From assembly GCA_014859895.1 (NCBI GenBank), contig JACZKS010000157.1:1-64000 (forward strand): a stretch of DNA of 64,000 bases, given 5' to 3'. Below the pieces are notes generated by a model. The model saw only the letters and a program-made list of their open reading frames with translations. It was not told where the DNA came from and searched no databases. The position numbers and the translations under genes are program-made. This DNA comes from Rhodospirillales bacterium. GTDB lineage: Bacteria; Pseudomonadota; Alphaproteobacteria; Rhodospirillales; Shumkoniaceae. This document shows, in pieces, positions 30,058-39,263 of the stretch. Each line of letters begins with the position of its first letter. Position 1 is the stretch's first letter.

Positions 30058-30444
30058 CTACAGGAGAAAGCGTTCCACTTCTACTCGTGGCGTTCCGAAA
30101 TTAAGGGGCAGGCAAACTTTATAGCCGGTCGCCTTCAGATAATTCAGGCATTGCGCCATGTGCACGGCTTCAAGTTTCTTGACAGCCTTCGGTTCGACAA
30201 TAACGCCTTGTTCGACCAGCAGGTCGGTAACGTAATCGCCGACAACGATGCCGTCGTAGCGGACTTTGACGGGAACTTGCTGGACAACCTGCAAGCCGGC
30301 CTTGCGAAGCTCCAGGGCCAGGGCATTCTCGTAAACCTTTTCCAGGAATCCGGCGCCAAGCGTGTTGCTCACACGATAAGCACAGCCGATGACGCCCTCG
30401 GTGATTCGGTCGAGTCCATCCGGCCGCAGGCTATCGGTGTCCAT
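30058..30444 (-). CDS. GxxExxY protein (PDDEXK-like, unknown function)
   Basis: The 128-residue protein matches the GxxExxY family. The name motif is G32-F-L-E35-K-V-Y38, preceded by IGCAYRVSNTLGAG. A later block has VGDYVTDLLVE, then IVEPKAVKKL, an E-x-K pattern as in PDDEXK nucleases, and YLKATGYKVCLPLNFG. Catalysis has not been shown for the family as far as I know. The ATG at 30444 lies inside a 28-base repeat whose other copy is just past the stop codon. That repeat also contains the thyX stop codon, so the gene looks like an inserted cassette. Confidence 0.88.
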   Translation of the reverse strand: MDTDSLRPDGLDRITEGVIGCAYRVSNTLGAGFLEKVYENALALELRKAGLQVVQQVPVKVRYDGIVVGDYVTDLLVEQGVIVEPKAVKKLEAVHMAQCLNYLKATGYKVCLPLNFGTPRVEVERFLL

Positions 30445-30460
30445 CGGTGTTCATCCGTGG
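30433..30460. repeat. Second flanking copy of the GxxExxY repeat
   Basis: This 28-base block matches 30008-30035 at 24 of 28 positions in direct orientation. Read on the minus strand it supplies both the thyX stop (TGA within GGATGA) and the ATG of the GxxExxY gene. Confidence 0.8.
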
Positions 30461-31401
30461 CTGGATTCTTCCCGTCCCAGGACCGCCATCAGTTCGCGCC
30501 ATTCGCGGGGGCTCATGCCGCTTTCCGCTTGCGTCACCGTTTCCCCGGCCAGCAGGTGGCGGATGACGGCGAGGCCTGAAGCCGAGATCTGGGCGCCGCC
30601 CATCCGGTAGTTGACGAAGGCGTCGTAGGTGACGGGAACCCAGCGCTTGACGGTTTCCAGCATGGCATCGGCATAGACGCGGATCTCGTATTGGGCGTGC
30701 GGATCGGCCCTGAGGCTCAGGAAATGCAGCAGGTTGTGCAGGTCGATCTTCCAGTACCACTGGGTATAGGTGTTGAGCGTCAGGTTCATACGGGCCAGTT
30801 CGCGGGCCAGCCCCCGACGGGCGGGATCGCGCGGATTGCCCTCGGCGTCCTCGTTCAGCATCACCTCGTAGTCGGCGTGGCAGCGCTCGGCGTCCTCCTT
30901 GAGAACATTGAGCACGTAAGCCGCCTCCTCGCCTTCCAGAACATCGCCGCGGCCCTGACGGTTGGCGCTCGACTGGGTGCCCAGTTGCGCCGGCGCCGGG
31001 ATGTAGTACTCGCGGTCCATGATGGAATAGCGCGCCGAGTACTCGTTGACGTTGGCGGTGCGGTGGCGAATCCACTGGCGGGCCACGAAGATCGGCAGTT
31101 TGACGTGGTATTTGATTTCGCACATCTCGAACGGCGTCGTATGACGGTGCCGCATCAGGTAGCGGACAAGACCGGCGTCGTCCCTGGCTTTGCGGGTACC
31201 CTTGCCATAGGACACGCGCGCCGCCTGCACGATGGCGGCATCGTCGCCCATGTAGTCGATGACGCGCACGAATCCGTGGTCGAGCACCGGCAGGGGCTCA
31301 TAGAGGATGTCCTCGAGCGCCGGCACGGTGGGACGGCGGGTTTGCCCCTGCTGGGCCCGGGCTTCGTCGATCTCGGCCCGCTGTTCCGGCGTCAGGTTCA
31401 T
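30451..31401 (-). CDS. thyX: FAD-dependent thymidylate synthase
   Basis: ThyX methylates dUMP using FAD, NADPH and methylenetetrahydrofolate. The 316-residue protein contains the family signature RHR-x7-S at 112-122 ([11 protein letters not shown]). YYIPAP follows, and a C-terminal helix with [21 protein letters not shown] 31401 with AAGGAGAA upstream is chosen over a frame from 31539. The last codons (SSHG then TGA) fall in a repeat shared with the next gene's flanks, so its C-terminal end may have been reshaped by the insertion. Confidence 0.96.
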   Translation of the reverse strand: MNLTPEQRAEIDEARAQQGQTRRPTVPALEDILYEPLPVLDHGFVRVIDYMGDDAAIVQAARVSYGKGTRKARDDAGLVRYLMRHRHTTPFEMCEIKYHVKLPIFVARQWIRHRTANVNEYSARYSIMDREYYIPAPAQLGTQSSANRQGRGDVLEGEEAAYVLNVLKEDAERCHADYEVMLNEDAEGNPRDPARRGLARELARMNLTLNTYTQWYWKIDLHNLLHFLSLRADPHAQYEIRVYADAMLETVKRWVPVTYDAFVNYRMGGAQISASGLAVIRHLLAGETVTQAESGMSPREWRELMAVLGREESSHG

Positions 31402-31688
31402 TCTCGTTTCTCCTTCAGGCTGGCGGCGCCACTTTACCCACTCGTCCGTCCACCGGAAAGGGCTTGGAGCCCATCCCGGCGAAATCGCCGCCGAATCGAC
31501 GCAACACCCGCGCCACCGCGCCATCCGTGGCGCCGGCATCCGACGTTCCGCGCCAATATTTGATCGTCACCGACTATCAAACCATGGGTTAAGATCGATT
31601 TGATTTACCGCCAGCGCCCCCTCACCATCATACCAGAGGCCATACCATTCGCGGTCGAGCCCGAAACGGTTTGCAAAGCGAGGACGCC

Positions 31689-32711
31689 ATGGACGGATTC
31701 AGGAACATCCTGCTCATACACGACGACGAGGCCGGATTCGAGTCCGCGTTGGCCAGGGCAGTGTCTCTGGCAAAGAGCAACGGCGCCACGCTGACGATCG
31801 CCGAGGTGATTCCCGGTCCGGCTGGCGGTCCGCTCGCTCGCCTCAACCCATTCGCTTCGGCTGCCCCGACACTCGATGAATCCGGCTATCGTGACCGCTT
31901 GGACGGCATCCTCGCCGAAGCCAGGCGTCGGAATGTGGATGTCAGGCCAGCCATTCTCCGGGGAGCGCCGGACGTCGAGATCGTCCGCACCGTTCTGCGG
32001 CAAGGCCATGACTTGGTCATCACGGCGGAGGAAAGCCGCTCGACCCTGGAGGGTGTTCTTTTCGGCAAGCCGTCGTCGCGAATCATGCGTGCTTGTCCCT
32101 GCCCGGTGTGGGTCGTCAAGCCCGAGGCGGAAACCCGTTGCCGCCGCATCGTAGCGGCCATCGAAGCCGGAGGCGCGGACGGCGCCCCCGAAGACATCGA
32201 TCAGGCGGTGTTGTCGCTGGCCGGCACGTTGGCCCGCGCCGAGGGGTGCAAGCTCGATATCGTCCACGCCTGGGACTTCAAGGGGCGGGACCTGGAAACC
32301 AGCCGCTCGGAACTGACGCCGTCGATGTGGAGGGCGTTATACCGACGCAATCGCCTGGCCCACGCGAAGACCCTGCGCGGCGTACTCTCCCGGTTCGACC
32401 TCGACGGTATCGACCATGAAGTGCATATGCCGAAAGGTGATCCCTATCGGGTCCTGCTGGGGTTTTCGTGGAAAGACGACGTCGACCTGATCGTCGCCGG
32501 GACAGTCAGCCGGACGGGCTTGGACCGCTTCATCTACAGCAACCTGGTTGAGCGCATCCTGCCGCTGGCCGATTGCGCGGTGCTGGCCGTCAAGTCCGCC
32601 GCTTTCGTGCCGTCGATCGAAAAGGCCGCTTCCCATAGGCCGACTCGCCCGGTGGCCGTTGGTCAGCGCATGGGTATGACTTCGGGAACCTTTTCCGAGA
32701 GAATACGCTGA
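31689..32711 (+). CDS. UspE-like universal stress protein (two Usp domains)
   Basis: The 340-residue protein has two Usp folds, about 1-145 and 155-310. The first starts FRNILLIHDDEAGFESAL. The second has the LIVAGTVSRTGLDRFIYSN loop that resembles the ATP-loop region of UspE, though the usual final G-S pair reads S-N. Such tandem proteins take part in stress survival; the ligand is unclear. ATG 31689 with GAGG five bases upstream is preferred over a TTG at 31671. Its 3' end overlaps the converging regulator gene by 49 bases. Confidence 0.85.
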   Translation: MDGFRNILLIHDDEAGFESALARAVSLAKSNGATLTIAEVIPGPAGGPLARLNPFASAAPTLDESGYRDRLDGILAEARRRNVDVRPAILRGAPDVEIVRTVLRQGHDLVITAEESRSTLEGVLFGKPSSRIMRACPCPVWVVKPEAETRCRRIVAAIEAGGADGAPEDIDQAVLSLAGTLARAEGCKLDIVHAWDFKGRDLETSRSELTPSMWRALYRRNRLAHAKTLRGVLSRFDLDGIDHEVHMPKGDPYRVLLGFSWKDDVDLIVAGTVSRTGLDRFIYSNLVERILPLADCAVLAVKSAAFVPSIEKAASHRPTRPVAVGQRMGMTSGTFSERIR

Positions 32712-33583
32712 AACAAATCGGCCAGAATGGAGAACTCGGCGGCCCGGGCCGACTGCCGCCGCCAAACCATGCCGACGACCCGGCTCGGCGGCCGGCTGCG
32801 CAGGGGACGCGCAACGACGTTCTGGTCCTTGGGAATTTCGGAGCGGGCATAGAGGGCAGGCAGGAGGGCGAGCCCCATGCCCATGCCGACCATCAGTCTC
32901 AGGGTGTCCAGGCTGGTCCCGCCGAAATCCAGCGAAATGCTGGCCCCGACCTGGACGCACAGCTCGCGGACCTGCTCGTACAGCCGATGCCCCGGTTCGA
33001 GCGCCAGCACGGTTTCCCCCCTGAGGTCGGCGCGTTCGATGGCGTCCTTGTGGGTCAGCGGATGATCGGCCGGCAGCGCGACCACCAGGGGCTCGCGGTA
33101 CAAGGAAACGACGGTCAAATCCATCCCGCTGATCGGCAGTGGCGTCAGCAGGGCATCGAAAGTTCCATCGTTCAGCCCCTCCTGCAAGGTCAAGGTCACC
33201 CGTTCACGAAGATAAAGCTTGAGATAGGGGTAGGTCCGATGCAGATCGGGCAGCAGATGCGGCAGCAGATAGGGGCCGACCGTCGGCAGAACCCCCACGC
33301 GTACCGTTCCCCCGAACGGTGCGCCGCCATATTTCGCCAGTTCGACGATGTCGTTGACGTCACTCAGAACCCGCTTGGCGCGCGCCGCGATTTCCTTGCC
33401 GATCGGAGTCAGGACGACGCGCGAACGGCTGCGCTCGACCAGTTGCACGCCCAGCCGTTCCTCGAGGTCCTGGAGTTGGCCGCTGAGAGTCGGCTGGCTA
33501 ACGTTGGATAAAGCGGCCGCCCGCCGGAAGTGTAGGGTCTCGGCCACGGCAACGAGGTATCGCAGTCGTTTCAGCGTCGGCAT
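32663..33583 (-). CDS. LysR-family, OxyR-like regulator without the peroxide-sensing Cys
   Basis: The 306-residue protein has an N-terminal winged helix (about 4-62, with RAAALSNVSQPTLSGQLQDLEE) and an OxyR-like ligand domain with VGVLPTVGPYLLPHLLPDL. Aligned by eye to OxyR, the resolving cysteine is kept (Cys209 in RELC) but the peroxide-reactive one is Arg200 (in PGHRL). It is therefore unlikely to sense peroxide by the known disulfide switch. AAGGA precedes the ATG. It overlaps the 3' end of the UspE-like gene and is divergent from the YdcH-like gene. Confidence 0.85.
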   Translation of the reverse strand: MPTLKRLRYLVAVAETLHFRRAAALSNVSQPTLSGQLQDLEERLGVQLVERSRSRVVLTPIGKEIAARAKRVLSDVNDIVELAKYGGAPFGGTVRVGVLPTVGPYLLPHLLPDLHRTYPYLKLYLRERVTLTLQEGLNDGTFDALLTPLPISGMDLTVVSLYREPLVVALPADHPLTHKDAIERADLRGETVLALEPGHRLYEQVRELCVQVGASISLDFGGTSLDTLRLMVGMGMGLALLPALYARSEIPKDQNVVARPLRSRPPSRVVGMVWRRQSARAAEFSILADLFQRILSEKVPEVIPMR

Positions 33584-33803
33584 TCACGAGTTTCCTTCAT
33601 CGGGCGCACACTGGTCGGATCGAGTTTCATGATAGGAAAATCCGAACAAACAGCATGCAGTTATCGATTAGAACTACCAAACTCTTTTCCCCATTATATC
33701 AAGGATCGTGACGCAACATCTACGCTCCGGCCGCGTTCCCCCATAGATGCCCCCCGCGCGCGGTCGGAGCAGGTGTACGACTGATATAGGTAGGGAGTCA
33801 GGC

Positions 33804-34133
33804 ATGGCAGCCTCTCGGTCGGAAGCTTTGATCGCCTCGGAGGCCGAGGATCTGGTGTTCCGCCATCGCACGCTGATCTCGGCGCAACGGATCCTGGAGG
33901 CGGAACTGCACGTGGCGTTGGGCCCGTTGCACCGGGACGACCTTACCGTTCAGCGGCTTCGGCGTCTCAAGGTCTATCTCAGAAACTCGATCGTGGCCCT
34001 GGAGAAGCGGATGGAAGCCGTGGGCGTAGCCATAACCGACGACACCGGCTCACCGCGCACTCTGTCGCCGCGACCGACCAAAGAATACGCGCCCGGCATC
34101 CCCCCGTACGGGCCGGCGCTACCCGGGGACTGA
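33804..34133 (+). CDS. Small YdcH/DUF465-like protein
   Basis: The 109-residue protein is largely helical. The core VFRHRTLISAQRILEAEL, then DDLTVQRLRRLKVYLRNSI, resembles the two-helix hairpin of DUF465 (YdcH), in which the second helix ends LKKxKLxLKD. A Pro-rich tail of about 30 residues is added. GGGAG lies six bases before the ATG. The function is unknown; the family call is moderate. It is followed by nhaA 64 bases later on the same strand. Confidence 0.55.
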   Translation: MAASRSEALIASEAEDLVFRHRTLISAQRILEAELHVALGPLHRDDLTVQRLRRLKVYLRNSIVALEKRMEAVGVAITDDTGSPRTLSPRPTKEYAPGIPPYGPALPGD

Positions 34134-34197
34134 CGCGTGCACCGCGCCTTCGAACCGAGGGCAAAAACCGCAAAGGAAAAGAAGAAAGGACGATGAA

Positions 34198-35439
34198 ATG
34201 AGGTCATCCCACAGCGGGCGCTTGGCAGCGTTCTTCGCGAGCGAGGTGTCGGGCGGCGTAATGTTGATGGTGGCGGCCGTGTTGGCCATCGGCCTCTACA
34301 ACTCGCCCCTGGACTGGCTCTACAGGACTCTGCTGGACACCCCCGTCGTCGTTCGGATCGGTGCGCTGGCCATCGACAAGCCGCTGCTGCTGTGGATCAA
34401 CGACGGCCTGATGGTGATCTTCTTTTTTCATGTCGGCCTCGAGATCAAGCGCGAGATGGTGGAGGGACGCCTGTCCAGTTGGAAGCAGGCCTCCCTTCCC
34501 GCCATCGCCGCGGCGGGCGGCATGTTGGTTCCCGCCCTCATCTACATCGCGCTGAACCAAGGCGATCCGACCGCCCTCAGGGGCTGGGCCATTCCGGCGG
34601 CAACCGACATCGCGTTCGCCTTGGGGGCACTGGCTCTGCTCGGCAAGCGGGCTCCTATTTCGCTGAAGATCTTCCTGCTGGCTCTCGCCATCCTCGACGA
34701 TCTGGGTGCCATCGTCATCATCGCCATCTTCTACACCGACCACCTTTCGGTCACGGCGCTTTCCATCGCCGTGGCCGGCGCCGGCGTGCTCTTCGCCATG
34801 AACATGAAGGGCGTCACGCGAATTTCGCCGTATCTGATCATCGGCGTCATCATGTGGGTGTGCGTCCTGAAATCGGGGGTGCATGCGACGCTGGCCGGTG
34901 TGGTGATCGCGCTTACCATTCCGTTGCGCGTTCCCGGCGGCAGCGAGTCCTCGCCACTCCACCATCTCGAACACGTTTTGTTGCCGTGGGTGGCATTCGG
35001 CGTCATGCCCATCTTCGCCTTCGCCAATGCCGGGGTGTCCCTGACCGGCTTCTCGCTGAACACGCTTCTGGCACCGGTCCCGCTTGGCATCGCGCTTGGC
35101 CTCTTCATCGGCAAGCAGGTCGGCATCCTCGGCTTCTCGTGGGCGGCGATCAGGCTGGGGGTGTGCGCGATGCCCGCCGGCGTCAACTGGGCGCAGATGC
35201 ACGGCATCGCCATCCTGGCCGGCATCGGTTTCACCATGAGCCTGTTCATCGGCACGCTGGCGTTCGCCGATCCGGCCAACGCCGCGGCCGTGCGTTTCGG
35301 CGTACTTTCCGGCTCACTCCTCTCCGGCATAACGGGATATTGGTTGCTCCGCCTGGCCGGCGAGAAGCAGGCGGAAAAGTCCCGTCATCCCGCCGGGTCC
35401 CGCCACATGGAACCGTCGATGTCGAGCCTGCGCAACTGA
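34198..35439 (+). CDS. nhaA: Na+/H+ antiporter NhaA
   Basis: NhaA exchanges sodium for protons across the inner membrane. The 413-residue protein has about twelve membrane segments. The paired aspartates of the transport site appear as ILDDLGA (167-168), and the earlier acidic residue is in ATDIAFALG (137). Family stretches FFFHVGLEIKREMVEG and AGIGFTMSLFIG are present. AAGGA lies 7 bases before the ATG. A strong terminator follows. Confidence 0.97.
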   Translation: MRSSHSGRLAAFFASEVSGGVMLMVAAVLAIGLYNSPLDWLYRTLLDTPVVVRIGALAIDKPLLLWINDGLMVIFFFHVGLEIKREMVEGRLSSWKQASLPAIAAAGGMLVPALIYIALNQGDPTALRGWAIPAATDIAFALGALALLGKRAPISLKIFLLALAILDDLGAIVIIAIFYTDHLSVTALSIAVAGAGVLFAMNMKGVTRISPYLIIGVIMWVCVLKSGVHATLAGVVIALTIPLRVPGGSESSPLHHLEHVLLPWVAFGVMPIFAFANAGVSLTGFSLNTLLAPVPLGIALGLFIGKQVGILGFSWAAIRLGVCAMPAGVNWAQMHGIAILAGIGFTMSLFIGTLAFADPANAAAVRFGVLSGSLLSGITGYWLLRLAGEKQAEKSRHPAGSRHMEPSMSSLRN

Positions 35440-35465
35440 GGCGCAACGGACCGGTCATCCGGGCA

Positions 35466-35499
35466 AATCGGCGGCGGAGACCATCCGCCGCCGATTTTT
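35466..35499 (+). terminator. Rho-independent terminator of nhaA
   Basis: A perfect 13-bp stem (35466-35478 with 35484-35496), loop GACCA, runs into five T at 35495-35499. Confidence 0.88.
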
Positions 35500-35533
35500 G
35501 TCCGCTATCGGCGCGCCGCGCTTGCCGTCCCCC

Positions 35534-35562
35534 TTTCCTCGCTCCCGCGTAAAGACTATATT
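35534..35562 (+). promoter_or_regulatory. Candidate tmRNA promoter
   Basis: A -10 TATATT (35557-35562) sits 17 bases after a weak -35 TTTCCT (35534-35539). It would start transcription near 35569, at the beginning of the acceptor piece. Confidence 0.4.
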
Positions 35563-35564
35563 CA

Positions 35565-35862
35565 GGGGGTCGGGAAACCGACTATGGCGATAAACGCCTT
35601 ACGGAATAAGCGTAGCGGACCCGGGGGCGGTACCCGGCGCCTCCACCAGTTTTTTCTTGGCCGGTCATCCGCGGCGGAGCCGGCCATCCCCTGGGGGCGA
35701 AATAGGATCGACGCGCGTGGTAAAGGTAAGGTTTTTGCCCGGCATGGTATCCGCCGTTATCGGGCCACGCTTACAGATGCCAACGACAACGAGGCATTTG
35801 CTGTAGCCGCTTAGCGGCAACGGGGTTCGGGGGGCACCTGGCAACAGAAGCCCCCCACTTTC
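35565..35862 (+). ncRNA. ssrA: Circularly permuted two-piece tmRNA
   Basis: The gene has the alphaproteobacterial permuted order. First comes the acceptor piece (about 35565-35648): a T-arm with GACCCGGG and TACCCGGC, then the acceptor strand CGCCTCC and ACCA. After a 44-base spacer, the coding piece starts GGGGGCGAAATAGGATCGAC at 35693. GGGGGCG pairs with CGCCTCC, including the G-U at the third pair typical of tmRNA. The tag frame ANDNEAFAVAA ends with TAG at 35814. A pseudoknot-like GGGGGGC/GCCCCCC follows. The outer ends are approximate. The 76-codon open frame across this region is not a protein gene. Confidence 0.93.
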
Positions 35863-35902
35863 CGCCCGCCGCCAACAGGGGACCACAACAGGGACCGACC
35901 GA

Positions 35903-36424
35903 ATGATCGCCGACGCTCTCCGCTACGACCAATGGATCGCCGACGCCCTGTCCGGCGTCGTCAAGCGGGCCTTGGCCCTGGCCGCGTCGGAAGGGCTGCC
36001 GGGCGACCACCACTTCTACGTCACCTTTCGCACCGGTGCCCCGGGCGTCAACATGCCGAGCCATCTCAAGGCCCGCTACCCCGAGGACATGACTATCGTG
36101 CTGCAGCACCAGTACTCGGACCTGATGGTCGACGACGTCGCCGTCTCCGTCACGCTGAAGTTCCAGGGGCGCAGCGCCCGTCTGGTGATCCCGTTTACCG
36201 CCATGACGGCATTCGCCGATCCGTCGGTCAATTTCGGGCTCCAACTCAAACCCGCCGCGCCGGCCGCCGTCAAGACGGTCGGCGAAGCCGCCGGCACCAA
36301 GGCCAAACCGGCCCCCGCCCCCGCGGTCAAGACCGCCCTGCCACCGCAGGCGGCCGATGCTGCCGCCGAGGACAAGAAGAAGGGAGAGGTTATCGCCCTC
36401 GACGCCTTCCGCAAGAAGTCCTGA
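35903..36424 (+). CDS. sspB: ClpXP adaptor SspB (alpha type)
   Basis: SspB tethers tmRNA-tagged proteins to the ClpX unfoldase. The 173-residue protein has the folded domain (about 1-115) with [13 protein letters not shown] and [11 protein letters not shown] flexible Ala/Pro/Lys-rich linker follows, then the ClpX-binding tail [11 protein letters not shown]. The gene starts about 40 bases after the tmRNA, so tag and adaptor are encoded side by side. It is followed by fumA. Confidence 0.95.
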   Translation: MIADALRYDQWIADALSGVVKRALALAASEGLPGDHHFYVTFRTGAPGVNMPSHLKARYPEDMTIVLQHQYSDLMVDDVAVSVTLKFQGRSARLVIPFTAMTAFADPSVNFGLQLKPAAPAAVKTVGEAAGTKAKPAPAPAVKTALPPQAADAAAEDKKKGEVIALDAFRKKS

Positions 36425-36504
36425 CGCCCTCCCGCCATCGCCGCCATGCCGAATCCCCGCCCGGGGATGAATTCGTTCAAGAAGCCGAGATAGGGAAACC
36501 AGCC

Positions 36505-38130
36505 ATGAGCGAGTACGTCCACCACGAAATGTTCCCACTGGGCCGCGACGACACGCCCTATCGCCTGCTCTCCGCCGACGCCGTAAAGGTGGTGAAGCTT
36601 GATGAACGGACCCTGCTCAAGGTCGACCCCGCCGCCTTGACCAAGCTGACCGAAGCGGCGATCCACGACACCCAACACCTGCTCAGGCCCACCCATCTGG
36701 CGCAACTAGGCCATATCCTGGATGATCCCGAAGCCTCGCCCAACGACCGTTTCATGGCCCTGGAGCTGCTGAAGAATGCGGTGATCTCCGCCGACGGTGT
36801 CCTGCCCATGTGCCAGGACACCGGCACCATCATCGTCATGGGCAAGAAGGGCGAGAACGTGTTTACCGGCGCCAACGACGAGGCCGCCATCGCCGAAGGC
36901 ATCTTGAATACTTTCGCCAAGGACAACTTGCGCTACAGCCAGGTTTCGCCGCTCGACATGTTCGAGGAGGTCAACACCGGCAACAACCTGCCGGCCCAGA
37001 TCGAGATCTATGCGACGCCCGGCGACGAATACAAGTTCCTGTTCGTCGCCAAGGGCGGTGGCTCGGCCAACAAGACTTTCCTGTTTCAGGAAACCAAGGC
37101 GCTGCTCAATCCGGCAAGCCTGATGAAATTCGTCGATGCCAAGATCCGCACGCTGGGCACCGCCGCCTGCCCGCCCTATCACCTGGCGCTGGTCATCGGC
37201 GGCACCTCGGCCGAACTGACGCTCAAGACGGTGAAACTGGCCAGCACCCATTACCTCGACGCCCTGCCCACCAAGGGCGGCAAGTTGGGCCAGGCCTTCC
37301 GCGACGTGGAACTGGAGGAGAAGATCCTCGAGATGACCCAGAAGATGGGCATCGGCGCCCAGTTCGGCGGCAAATACTTCTGCCATGACGTCCGCGTCAT
37401 CCGCCTGCCCCGCCACGGCGCCTCCTGCCCGGTGGGGCTGGGCGTCTCGTGCTCGGCCGACCGCCAGATCAAAGGCAAGATCACCAGGGACGGCGTCTTC
37501 CTGGAACAGCTGGAAACCGACCCCGCCAAGTACCTGCCCGAAATCCGCGGTCACAGCCCGGCCCACGAGATCGTGCGCATCGACCTCAACCAGCCGATGG
37601 AAGCCATCCGGGCGGAGCTTTCCAGGCACCCGATCAAGACCCTGGTGTCGCTTTCCGGCCCGATGATCGTGGCGCGCGACATCGCTCATGCCAAGCTCAA
37701 GGAGCGCCTCGACGCCGGACAGGGCCTGCCGCAGTACTTCAAGGACCATCCTGTTTACTACGCCGGCCCGGCCAAGACGCCCAAGGGATACGCCTCGGGC
37801 TCCTTCGGGCCGACCACGGCCGGGCGCATGGACAGCTACGTCGACCTTTTCCAGGCCAACGGCGGCAGCCTGGTCATGGTGGCCAAGGGCAACCGCTCCC
37901 AGCAGGTAACCGATGCCTGCAGGAAGCACGGCGGCTTTTACCTGGCCTCCCCCGGCGGCCCGGCGGCGCGCTTGGCGCATGACTGCATCAAGAAGGTCGA
38001 GTGCATCGAATATCCCGAACTCGGCATGGAAGCGGTCTGGCGCATCGAGATCGAGGACTTCCCGGCCGCCATCTGCGTCGACGACAAGGGCAACGATTTC
38101 TTCGCCGAATTGATCAACGCGGCCCACTGA
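36505..38130 (+). CDS. fumA: Fumarate hydratase, class I (Fe-S)
   Basis: The 541-residue enzyme interconverts fumarate and malate using an oxygen-sensitive [4Fe-4S] cluster. Likely ligand cysteines are Cys103 (PMCQDTGT), Cys222 (AACPPYH) and Cys316 (GVSCSADR). The N-terminal alpha domain and C-terminal beta domain (from about residue 370, with [13 protein letters not shown]) are fused, as in FumA/B. ATG 36505 follows AGGGA. The open frame extends upstream into sspB but has no ribosome site there. A class II FumC is encoded 1.8 kb downstream. Confidence 0.96.
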   Translation: MSEYVHHEMFPLGRDDTPYRLLSADAVKVVKLDERTLLKVDPAALTKLTEAAIHDTQHLLRPTHLAQLGHILDDPEASPNDRFMALELLKNAVISADGVLPMCQDTGTIIVMGKKGENVFTGANDEAAIAEGILNTFAKDNLRYSQVSPLDMFEEVNTGNNLPAQIEIYATPGDEYKFLFVAKGGGSANKTFLFQETKALLNPASLMKFVDAKIRTLGTAACPPYHLALVIGGTSAELTLKTVKLASTHYLDALPTKGGKLGQAFRDVELEEKILEMTQKMGIGAQFGGKYFCHDVRVIRLPRHGASCPVGLGVSCSADRQIKGKITRDGVFLEQLETDPAKYLPEIRGHSPAHEIVRIDLNQPMEAIRAELSRHPIKTLVSLSGPMIVARDIAHAKLKERLDAGQGLPQYFKDHPVYYAGPAKTPKGYASGSFGPTTAGRMDSYVDLFQANGGSLVMVAKGNRSQQVTDACRKHGGFYLASPGGPAARLAHDCIKKVECIEYPELGMEAVWRIEIEDFPAAICVDDKGNDFFAELINAAH

Positions 38131-38190
38131 AGGCCCGGACTTCGGGCGAGGCCGCGGCGCGGCCTTCCCGATAACGTAAAAGGAAACGCC

Positions 38191-38784
38191 ATGAAACTTC
38201 CCGAGCCCCGGTGCGCCGGAGGCATGTCCCTGGCCCAGGCACTGTACGAGCGCCGCTCCATACGCGCCTATGCCGAAACCCCGCTCACGCTCGGCGATGC
38301 CGCCCAGCTTCTGTGGTCGGCCTCCGGCATCACCTCGCCCGAGGGGTTCCGCACGACGCCATCGGCGGGGGCGACCTTTCCGCTGGAGACCTACCTGATC
38401 GCCGGCGCCGTCGATGGGCTGGCGGCCGGCGTCTACCGCTATGATCCGGCCGCCCATGGCCTCAACCGCACGGCAGCGGGAGACATCCGCGCCGATTTGG
38501 CCGCCGCCTGCATGAACCAGTCCTGCGTCGCCACCTGCGCCGCCGCCATCCTGTTCGGCGCCGTGTTCGAGCGGACCACCGCCAAGTACGGCGACATGGG
38601 AAACGGCTTCGTTCTGCTGGAGGCGGGACACGCCGCGCAAAACGTCTCGTTGCAGGCGGTGGCCCTGGGACTGGGCGCGGTGGCCATCGGGGCACTCGAC
38701 GAGCAACGATTGAAGTCGCTGGCCGCCATGGGTGACAATGAGAAGCCGGTCTACATGATGGTGTTCGGAAAACCTAACTCTTGA
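38191..38784 (+). CDS. SagB/nitroreductase-family flavoprotein
   Basis: The 197-residue protein has the FMN-binding nitroreductase fold of the compact SagB-type branch: LYERRSIRAYAETPLTL at the start, LLWSASGITS, then TTPSAGATFPLETYLI. The C-terminal LEAGHAAQNVSLQAVALGLGAVAIGA completes it. The substrate is unknown. No peptide precursor, YcaO or other RiPP gene is next to it, so a toxin-maturation role is not supported. AAAAGGAA precedes the ATG, and the next gene follows after 15 bases. Confidence 0.88.
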   Translation: MKLPEPRCAGGMSLAQALYERRSIRAYAETPLTLGDAAQLLWSASGITSPEGFRTTPSAGATFPLETYLIAGAVDGLAAGVYRYDPAAHGLNRTAAGDIRADLAAACMNQSCVATCAAAILFGAVFERTTAKYGDMGNGFVLLEAGHAAQNVSLQAVALGLGAVAIGALDEQRLKSLAAMGDNEKPVYMMVFGKPNS

Positions 38785-38799
38785 AGAGGGAGGAAGCCG

Positions 38800-39240
38800 A
38801 TGTCGAGGAGGGTCGAAAGGGCCGTCGAACTGTTCGGGCCCGACAAGTGTAATTGCAGCCAGGCCATGGCGGTTGCCTTCGCCAGCGCCGTGGGCCTTGA
38901 GGAAACCGCCGCCATGAACGCCGGCCGCGGCTTCGGCGCTGGCATCGCCGCCCACGGGCTAACCTGCGGGGCGGTGACTGGGGCGGTCATGACGCTGGGC
39001 ATTCGCGCCGCCAAGCTGACTAAGAACGAGAAGGACGCCAAGACCAAGGCCTACGAGATGGCCCATCGCTTCACCGAGCGCTTCAAGGCCCGCCACGGCA
39101 CCCTCGGATGCAAGGAACTGATCGGCGTCGACCTGGCAACCGAGGCGGGCCGCAAGCTCAATGCCGACATGCAGATCACCCGCCGGCTGTGCCCCAACTT
39201 CGTGCGCTCCGCCGCAGAAATCGTCGACGACCTGCTCTGA
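38800..39240 (+). CDS. C_GCAxxG_C_C-type redox protein
   Basis: The 146-residue protein has the cysteine pattern that names this family: CNC near residue 17, the central TCGAVTGAVM (GCAxxG-type) motif, then LGC and RRLC towards the end. Members are thought to be redox-active or metal-binding; the role is unknown. GAGGGAGGA lies before the ATG. The tight spacing to the nitroreductase gene suggests a shared transcript and possibly an electron-transfer pair, which is inference. Confidence 0.87.
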   Translation: MSRRVERAVELFGPDKCNCSQAMAVAFASAVGLEETAAMNAGRGFGAGIAAHGLTCGAVTGAVMTLGIRAAKLTKNEKDAKTKAYEMAHRFTERFKARHGTLGCKELIGVDLATEAGRKLNADMQITRRLCPNFVRSAAEIVDDLL

Positions 39241-39263
39241 GCCCGGCCAGCCCGGCTCCGCCG

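Noticed and set aside
35584..35814. 76-codon open frame ending in the tag sequence
   Set aside because: It spans the acceptor piece, spacer and coding piece of the tmRNA. Only the last 11 codons are translated, as the proteolysis tag.
36706..38955. 749-codon open frame antisense to fumA and the nitroreductase gene
   Set aside because: fumA on the plus strand has intact cysteine ligands and ribosome site; the antisense product is His/Gly/Arg-rich with no recognisable domain.
38191..39240. Nitroreductase plus Cys-rich protein as a RiPP-maturation locus
   Set aside because: No precursor peptide, YcaO, radical SAM or exporter gene is nearby; the neighbours are metabolic genes.
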